This document shows, in pieces, positions 13,964-18,395 of a stretch of DNA of 18,395 nucleotides. The notes under the pieces are model-generated. The model was not told where the DNA came from. It searched no databases and was given only the letters and a program-made list of their open reading frames with translations. This DNA comes from JAZDLM01 sp043801895 (GTDB lineage: Bacteria; Patescibacteriota; Kazan-3B-28), in contig JAZDLM010000044.1 of the NCBI GenBank assembly GCA_043801895.1, positions 1 through 18,395 of the forward strand, given 5' to 3'. A program made the translations under genes and the position numbers. How positions within the stretch are numbered: position 1 is the stretch's first letter; the number at the start of each line of letters is the position of its first letter.

Positions 13964-14512
13964 TTAATCCAAATCTTTCCACAAGTCCTCTACGCCGGTA
14001 TCGGCGCCAGAAAATTGCGGCGCGGTTTTGCTAAGGTGGCTGGTTTGCACGGTAACGATGTCATCGTTGTCTTGGTTCATTGTACCACCCGTATCTAAGA
14101 CATGAGCGAGTTGCTCGATTTGCATTTTAACTCGTTTGCCGGCTTGGCGCTCTTCCATTTCGGCGCGGGTATTTTTGATGTCGATGGCCTTGACTTTGAT
14201 CGGAGCAACTTCCTGCAATGGCTCTTTGTGCCAGTTGCGGGTTTTTGGAGTATTAAGAAAATGGAAGGCGGTTAAGAGAAAGACGCCAAATGGGCGACCA
14301 TTGATTTGCGCGAAGGCCAGCGCCAGGGTGAAGCTGGCGATCACGAACGAGATTATCGTGAACTCGATAAAGTAAAGATACTGCAGGGCGTAGTAACGGT
14401 AGGCGATAAAGATCAACAGACCGCCGCCCAGCGCGTAGAGAAATTGCTTTAGCGTTAGCGGGCCGACGATGCGGTCTTCTTTAGTGACGTTTTGGGGGAT
14501 TTTGGCACTCAT
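13964..14512 (-). CDS. prgI: PrgI-family (VirB3-like) T4SS membrane protein
   Basis: This 182-residue protein starts with IPQNVTKEDRIVGPLTLKQF (5-24), the PrgI-family hallmark, followed by two adjacent hydrophobic segments (about 24-44 and 47-69) and GRPFGVFLLTAFHFLNTPKTRNW. The remaining tail of about 85 residues is charged and presumably cytoplasmic. PrgI-type proteins act as the VirB3 component of monoderm T4SSs and associate with VirB4, which fits its place two genes upstream of virB4. It starts 13 nt after the VirB6-like stop without an SD, so it probably relies on coupling. The tail, with TVQTSHLSKTAPQFSGADTG, has no recognisable domain. Confidence 0.88.
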   Translation of the reverse strand: MSAKIPQNVTKEDRIVGPLTLKQFLYALGGGLLIFIAYRYYALQYLYFIEFTIISFVIASFTLALAFAQINGRPFGVFLLTAFHFLNTPKTRNWHKEPLQEVAPIKVKAIDIKNTRAEMEERQAGKRVKMQIEQLAHVLDTGGTMNQDNDDIVTVQTSHLSKTAPQFSGADTGVEDLWKDLD

Positions 14513-14525
14513 AGGTTTTGGCTAT

Positions 14526-17450
14526 TTATTGTTTCTTGGGTAGTGAATTCAAGACCTCGTTGGCCAAGCGGTAGTATTCTACCAGAGGAACCTTTTGCTC
14601 CATTGCGCTGATCACTTCCCCCCGTTTCCCCGGGTCCCCGCCAGTCCCCAGCGGGATATCGCCGAAGTTAGAAATGCTTAGCTCGTTATCTGCTAGGGCA
14701 TGAGTTTGTTGGGCGATTTTTTTCAGTGCGCTCAGCTGCAAAAGCTCGAGAAGATAATGAGGGTTCTTTCTTGCTTCGGCGATGGTCATGCCGGCCATCT
14801 TGGCGCCCTGCCCCTTTGGAGCTTTAGCCATAACATCAAGAATAGCTTTGCGGATTTCTTCGGCTAACTCTCTAATTGCGTCGGCGCTCTCCGGTCTATT
14901 TGTCACTGCTTCTTTCATGGCATCGCTGGCGGATGTTTGAACGGTTTCGGTACGCATCCGCTCGGCTTCACGAGCGTGGAGCTTAGCCATGGTATCAGCC
15001 TCAACTAACTGCCAGGCGGATGTTTGCTGGGCGGCAGGCATTTTATCGACTTCACCAATTACCGACTTCAAGCCAGGGAGAGCCTTGATCGACAGCCCAT
15101 CTTTAACCAGCACATCGATCAACCCACGGATGGCACCCTCGGATACTGTGCCCTTTAAGCTTTTATCTAAAACCTCACCGATAGCGATGCCCTTATCGCC
15201 GGGGTCTAGTTTTTCGTCTCGTTGAATTTCGTCGATGCGCTCGGTACCGTCATCTTTGTTTAGTTGCAGATGAAAGATATCGCCAAGTTCTCGCAGGGTG
15301 GCTAAAATTTGTTCGCGATTTTCCGGCGCGGCTTTGGCTAGTTCTCCAAGAGCTTGGGCGACTTCGGGGCTATCGATCTTTTCGTCGCGGGCGCCCAATC
15401 GATCAAGCAGGGCATCAGCCCCGGCTCCTAGGGTTTGCTTGCTAGCCTCTCTTGCTTCTGTTGCTTCAGCCGCCTTTTGGGTATGTTCAGCCTCGGCGGC
15501 AAGCCGCGACTCGCTGCTCATTCTTTGCGGGCGAGCTCCGCCTGCCACAAAACCGTTGCCGTTCACATCCTCGTCTTCATCTTCAAGGACGGCAGCTCCA
15601 CCCCTGTCTCCTCGTTTTTTAATTTCCTCGCGCAACTGCATTTTGTCAGGGACCATACTATCTAGCACCTCCCAGTAATTTCGCCCTTCTTTATCTTCAG
15701 CGACAGTCTTGTCCATTAAACCGTTATAAACTGGGGTGGACTCCAGTGAGGTACCGGGGGAGAGAGCTTGAGTTTCGAGCGCCTTGGCAGCAATCGTGGC
15801 CTCAACGCGAGCTGCGCTAGCTGTGGCCATGTCGCCTTTAGCAATGGCTTCAAGATAGTCTTTAACCGCGTTCTTAATGTCGTTCGTCAACGTTTTTGGT
15901 TTTTTGTGAAACTCAACGGTTTCTCTAATAAGTTCGCCCAGAGCCTTTAATGATTCTAGGTCGTTGAGAGTTGCCAAATCCTCCAGCACTTTAATGCGCG
16001 GATTTTTGGTCGATTCTTTGAGAGCAGCTTTTTGCTCTGGGTTGTCTTGGGCTCCTTTCCAGAGTCCATTAACCTCAGTCTCGTTTTTACCGCTAGTGCT
16101 GATGCCAATATCTTGCAAAGCTGCACGACGGTAAGCGAGCTTGGAACGGTCCGCTTGCTGGATAGAAGCCATGTTGGCCCGACGGGTGGCCTCTTTTTTG
16201 AACGCCGTTGAAACGCCAGCCAGCCCCCGCCGTTGGGCAGCAACTTTGCCATACTGACCCCAAGCCCACTGGCCAACTTTAGTACCGCCCAGTGCTAATC
16301 CACCCAGTTTCAGTCCGGTAAGACCGGCAAACTTGAGCTGGTTTTGCGACCAGCCGCCAATCGCCTTAGTGACAGCGCTAATTGAGATATTGAGCATCTG
16401 CGGGACATTGCCGGCAGCAAACAGAATCGCGATCGGAATAATTAAATACATAAACTGGCCAACATTGGTAACTCCAGTGGCTCCATTGGTAGCATCAATG
16501 ATTTGCTGAAACATTGGGGTGCCATCCGTTGGCATCAATTTATTGGCCAAACCGATATAAATGTAGGTGAGCGGCAAAACCAATACCCACCGGATTAAGT
16601 CAGACCACCAATTAGTCCCCATCTTTTGCAGCTCAGGGTAGGGGATTATCGAAAGTGCGAACATGACTGGGCCAAAGATAGCCGTCAGCACGATGCGGAT
16701 AGCTCGCTCGATCAGGATGAAAGTCAGGCGGAAGAAAACCCACAAGCCAATGGCAGAAACGGCTAACATAGCCAGGGCGAGCATTAGGTATTCCACGGCT
16801 GATGCGCCGCTGCTAAAAGTGCCATTTTCGATTGTTAACATCGTGTCCCAGCCCTGCCCCATAAACAGGGTTTCCCACATCGGGCCGATGCCGCCAAAGG
16901 TCGAGCCAGTGGAACTGAAGAAGGTATGAGCAGACGCGGTTAGCGAATCACCAATTTCTACCACCATCAGAACGATCTTGTAGCTCAAGTTGGCCATTAT
17001 CACGCCGATCGCTAATGCGTTGATAGCCTTCTTGAAGTTATATCCACCCTGGCGGGTGATGATCATGATGGCGAAGATGAAAATTGCGGCAAAGAATAGA
17101 ACATTGGCGGCAATTTGCATCCATTCCCAAACCCCTTGGATTTCCGGACTAAATAGCAGAGAGCGTTGACCGGGAAGGATCAAGTAGTCGATGATAGCCA
17201 CCAACATACCCGACAAGGTGTTGATAATACTGATTAGGACGCCAACCACTAGGCCAATCACTGCATTAAAGATCGTTGGTAGAACAAAAGCTAGCCCTAG
17301 CACTCCCGCTCCGATAGCTACTGGCGCTATAGCCGCGGCCGGCTTGGCTAAAGCTAAAAAGGGGATTAACAAAACCCCCACACGACCCCAATGGAGGCGG
17401 GTCGAGGGGTGAGTTAGATAATTTTTCAGCCAGTGGCCAAACTTCGACAT
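14526..17450 (-). CDS. VirB6/TrbL-like polytopic T4SS protein with a long cytoplasmic tail
   Basis: This 974-residue protein is first in the operon. The N-terminus is basic, then LLIPFLALAKPAAAIAP (27-43) looks like a signal peptide with an AxA site. Hydrophobic segments follow at about 45-66, 66-92, 112-132, 143-165, 220-245, 250-270, 285-303 and 333-348. This polytopic pattern, with the conserved-looking WWSDLIRWVLVLPLTYIYIG region and the GGWSQNQLKFAG run after the last segment, matches VirB6/TrbL-type channel proteins of Patescibacteria. Residues about 400-974 are soluble, Ala/Glu/Lys-rich and mostly helical, with an acidic patch (EDEDEDVNGNG, about 619-629) and no recognised enzyme motif. 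The tail is much longer than in classical VirB6 (about 300 residues in total). The ATG has no SD; the leader is A-rich. Expression should come from the strong promoter at 17500-17528. Confidence 0.82.
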   Translation of the reverse strand: MSKFGHWLKNYLTHPSTRLHWGRVGVLLIPFLALAKPAAAIAPVAIGAGVLGLAFVLPTIFNAVIGLVVGVLISIINTLSGMLVAIIDYLILPGQRSLLFSPEIQGVWEWMQIAANVLFFAAIFIFAIMIITRQGGYNFKKAINALAIGVIMANLSYKIVLMVVEIGDSLTASAHTFFSSTGSTFGGIGPMWETLFMGQGWDTMLTIENGTFSSGASAVEYLMLALAMLAVSAIGLWVFFRLTFILIERAIRIVLTAIFGPVMFALSIIPYPELQKMGTNWWSDLIRWVLVLPLTYIYIGLANKLMPTDGTPMFQQIIDATNGATGVTNVGQFMYLIIPIAILFAAGNVPQMLNISISAVTKAIGGWSQNQLKFAGLTGLKLGGLALGGTKVGQWAWGQYGKVAAQRRGLAGVSTAFKKEATRRANMASIQQADRSKLAYRRAALQDIGISTSGKNETEVNGLWKGAQDNPEQKAALKESTKNPRIKVLEDLATLNDLESLKALGELIRETVEFHKKPKTLTNDIKNAVKDYLEAIAKGDMATASAARVEATIAAKALETQALSPGTSLESTPVYNGLMDKTVAEDKEGRNYWEVLDSMVPDKMQLREEIKKRGDRGGAAVLEDEDEDVNGNGFVAGGARPQRMSSESRLAAEAEHTQKAAEATEAREASKQTLGAGADALLDRLGARDEKIDSPEVAQALGELAKAAPENREQILATLRELGDIFHLQLNKDDGTERIDEIQRDEKLDPGDKGIAIGEVLDKSLKGTVSEGAIRGLIDVLVKDGLSIKALPGLKSVIGEVDKMPAAQQTSAWQLVEADTMAKLHAREAERMRTETVQTSASDAMKEAVTNRPESADAIRELAEEIRKAILDVMAKAPKGQGAKMAGMTIAEARKNPHYLLELLQLSALKKIAQQTHALADNELSISNFGDIPLGTGGDPGKRGEVISAMEQKVPLVEYYRLANEVLNSLPKKQ

Positions 17451-17499
17451 AGTTTTTGTTTTGATTTTGAGATTGAAGCTGCCGAAACTGTATTATGTA

Positions 17500-17528
17500 A
17501 TTATAGCAAAAAAGAGCGGTTTCGTCAA
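17500..17528 (-). promoter_or_regulatory. Near-consensus sigma70 promoter of the secretion operon
   Basis: On the - strand, TTGACG (17523-17528), a 17-nt spacer, and TATAAT (17500-17505) form an almost perfect promoter. Transcription would begin near 17493, leaving a leader of about 43 nt. The leader is rich in A (ending aaaatcaaaacaaaaact) and has no SD. It is the only strong promoter seen for the seven genes 17450-8208. Confidence 0.85.
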
Positions 17529-17611
17529 GGGTGCAGCGGGCGACTATATCTGAAAGTAGCTTCTGGAGCGCATTTTTGGCCATAATCTTGGCTGGATGTC
17601 AATTCGGGGAA

Positions 17612-17643
17612 GAAAAAAGCGGCTGCACTGGGCGCGAGCCGCT
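17612..17643 (-). terminator. Rho-independent terminator after the small anchored-protein gene
   Basis: Read on the - strand, agcggct (17643-17637) pairs with agccgct (17624-17618) around a 12-nt loop and is followed by a run of six T. It lies 26 nt after the stop at 17669 and separates this gene from the secretion-operon promoter. The 21 nt at 17613-17633 match 18275-18295 with a single difference. Confidence 0.85.
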
Positions 17644-17668
17644 CGGTTAGATCCGAAAGCGGTATTTC

Positions 17669-18175
17669 TTACGGGTACTGGAGGAGGCATTGAACTGATC
17701 CACGCGCCGTATCAACCAAGATATACCGGCCCTCCCGTAAAAGAGTGACTTTGACCACTCCACGATTCTGCCCGGACGACTGGGTGGTTTTTATGCGCTG
17801 AGCTTGTGGCAAGGCTGTGCGCCATTCATCTCCTGGCCCGGCACTCTCTGCGTCGAAGCTAACCTCAGCGCCAAGCCGGAAATAGGGTTCTTCGCTGGCG
17901 TCGCATATTACGGTAACCTCGAACTCTCTCGGGACGTGCGTCACGGCATTGGGATAGTTGTCCCACCAGGCCGGGTCAGCCCGGTTTGAGGTATTGCCAG
18001 TAGCCGATGAGTCGAACTCGGGCAACAATTGCCCCTCGTAGTACACTCCGGGTTCTTGTGGCCCGGAGACGATGCCGACCAGTGGAGCTTTGCAGCTCTT
18101 CCCGGCAAAGAGATAGAACCCCGCCACGCATAGCACGCATAGCGCGATGAAGACGATGAAACCTAACACTCTCAT
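17669..18175 (-). CDS. Small membrane-anchored or secreted protein, tandem paralog 1
   Basis: I do not recognise a family. The 168-residue protein begins with a hydrophobic segment, MRVLGFIVFIALCVLCVAGF (1-20), then FAGKSCKAP. It is either a single N-terminal anchor or a signal peptide. The exterior part has the pattern PREFEVTVICDASEEPYFRLG and ends in a beta-like stretch, RGVVKVTLLREGRYILVD, then QCLLQYP. Cysteines in the mature part (CKAP, VICDA, QCLL) could form disulfides. I chose the internal ATG at 18175 rather than the earlier one at 18193 because aaggag sits 6 nt before it. The C-terminus aligns with that of a second gene that enters from the right edge, so this is a tandem family. 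Its own terminator follows. Confidence 0.75.
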   Translation of the reverse strand: MRVLGFIVFIALCVLCVAGFYLFAGKSCKAPLVGIVSGPQEPGVYYEGQLLPEFDSSATGNTSNRADPAWWDNYPNAVTHVPREFEVTVICDASEEPYFRLGAEVSFDAESAGPGDEWRTALPQAQRIKTTQSSGQNRGVVKVTLLREGRYILVDTARGSVQCLLQYP

Positions 18176-18181
18176 TAACTT

Positions 18182-18187
18182 CTCCTT
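18182..18187 (-). promoter_or_regulatory. SD that selects the internal start of paralog 1
   Basis: aaggag on the - strand is 6 nt before ATG at 18175-18173. The earlier ATG at 18193 has no SD, and starting there would only add six polar residues in front of the hydrophobic segment. Confidence 0.7.
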
Positions 18188-18274
18188 GACCATCTAATTG
18201 TGATAGCCAACCTTCGTGGGCTGACCGGGTAAAATGACGCCTCCAGCAAAGCATAAAACCGTGTTCTGGTCAAT

Positions 18275-18304
18275 AAAAAAGCGGCTGCACTAGGCAGGCC
18301 GCTT
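18275..18304 (-). terminator. Rho-independent terminator after paralog 2
   Basis: Read on the - strand, aagcgg (18304-18299) and ctgc (18297-18294), with one bulged c between them, pair with gcag (18288-18285) and ccgctt (18284-18279). The loop is 5 nt and a T-run follows. It lies 26 nt after the paralog 2 stop, the same distance as the corresponding terminator of paralog 1. Confidence 0.88.
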
Positions 18305-18330
18305 GATTAAACCCAAGTTTCATAGGTGTT

Positions 18331-18395
18331 CTAGGGACACTGGAGGAGACAGATTCCTCCTCTAGCTGGATCGCTGCCCAGATACCGCCCGTCTC
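18331..18395 (-). CDS. Tandem paralog 2 of the small anchored protein, C-terminus only
   Basis: Only the last 20 or so codons are inside the window. The frame ending at TAG (18331-18333) reads DGRYLGSDPARGGICLLQCP, which aligns with the end of paralog 1 (EGRYILVDTARGSVQCLLQYP) with about 12 identities. The agreement of coding end, stop spacing and terminator sequence makes a real gene end likely even though it is short. Its start and full length lie beyond position 18395. Confidence 0.75.
   Translation of the reverse strand, partial: DGRYLGSDPARGGICLLQCP

Noticed and set aside
17669..18193. Start of the small anchored protein at the earlier ATG (18193)
   Set aside because: It has no SD, whereas the ATG at 18175 has aaggag at 6 nt.

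Overview
The window looks like chromosomal DNA from a Candidate Phyla Radiation (Patescibacteria) bacterium. This is an inference from gene content, not a database result. The signs are a compact genome, short versions of housekeeping proteins (a 725-residue ValRS, a MurE-like ligase without its N-terminal domain), the gene set PrgI / TraC-N / VirB4 / TrbL-VirB6-like with a PilB-type ATPase, and mixed use of Shine-Dalgarno (SD), SD-less and apparently leaderless starts. TGA is used as a stop (the FemAB-type gene), so the code appears to be the standard bacterial one.

Layout. (1) 1-1420, + strand: a 69-nt imperfect palindrome, then a TTG-started gene for a diverged GDP-mannose 4,6-dehydratase-like protein, closed by a strong intrinsic terminator. 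(2) 1437-4810, - strand: an envelope unit transcribed fem-like -> murE-like (4-bp ATGA overlap) -> SIMPL-domain membrane protein. Heptamer repeats lie in the murE/SIMPL gap, and a 14-bp inverted repeat in the leader could pair over the fem start codon. (3) 4982-8148, + strand: tsaD and valS in tandem, from an extended -10 promoter that places +1 on the GTG start of tsaD. valS carries in-frame short tandem repeats and a hairpin in its zinc-ribbon region. (4) 8208-17450, - strand: a seven-gene operon behind a near-consensus sigma70 promoter: VirB6/TrbL-like channel protein, PrgI (VirB3-like), TraC-N/VirB4-N protein, VirB4 ATPase, a calcium-repeat surface protein, PilB/GspE ATPase, and a bitopic protein of unknown function. 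(5) 17613-18395, - strand: tandemly duplicated genes for small anchored or secreted proteins, each followed by a nearly identical intrinsic terminator. The second copy runs off the window.

How it may work together. Region 4 reads as a minimal single-membrane (monoderm) type IV secretion or pilus-like machine. It has VirB3-, VirB4- and VirB6-type parts and a PilB-type ATPase in the position where VirB11 would be expected. No coupling protein, relaxase, pilin, PilC or PilT is visible, so substrate and direction of transport are open. The Ca-repeat protein and the 239-residue bitopic protein are candidates for its exterior parts. Region 2 is a peptidoglycan precursor and cross-bridge unit. Region 3 is housekeeping translation (tRNA t6A modification and tRNA-Val charging). 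No stretch longer than about 220 bp lacks a gene, and I saw no tRNA, rRNA, CRISPR array, IS element or phage gene.
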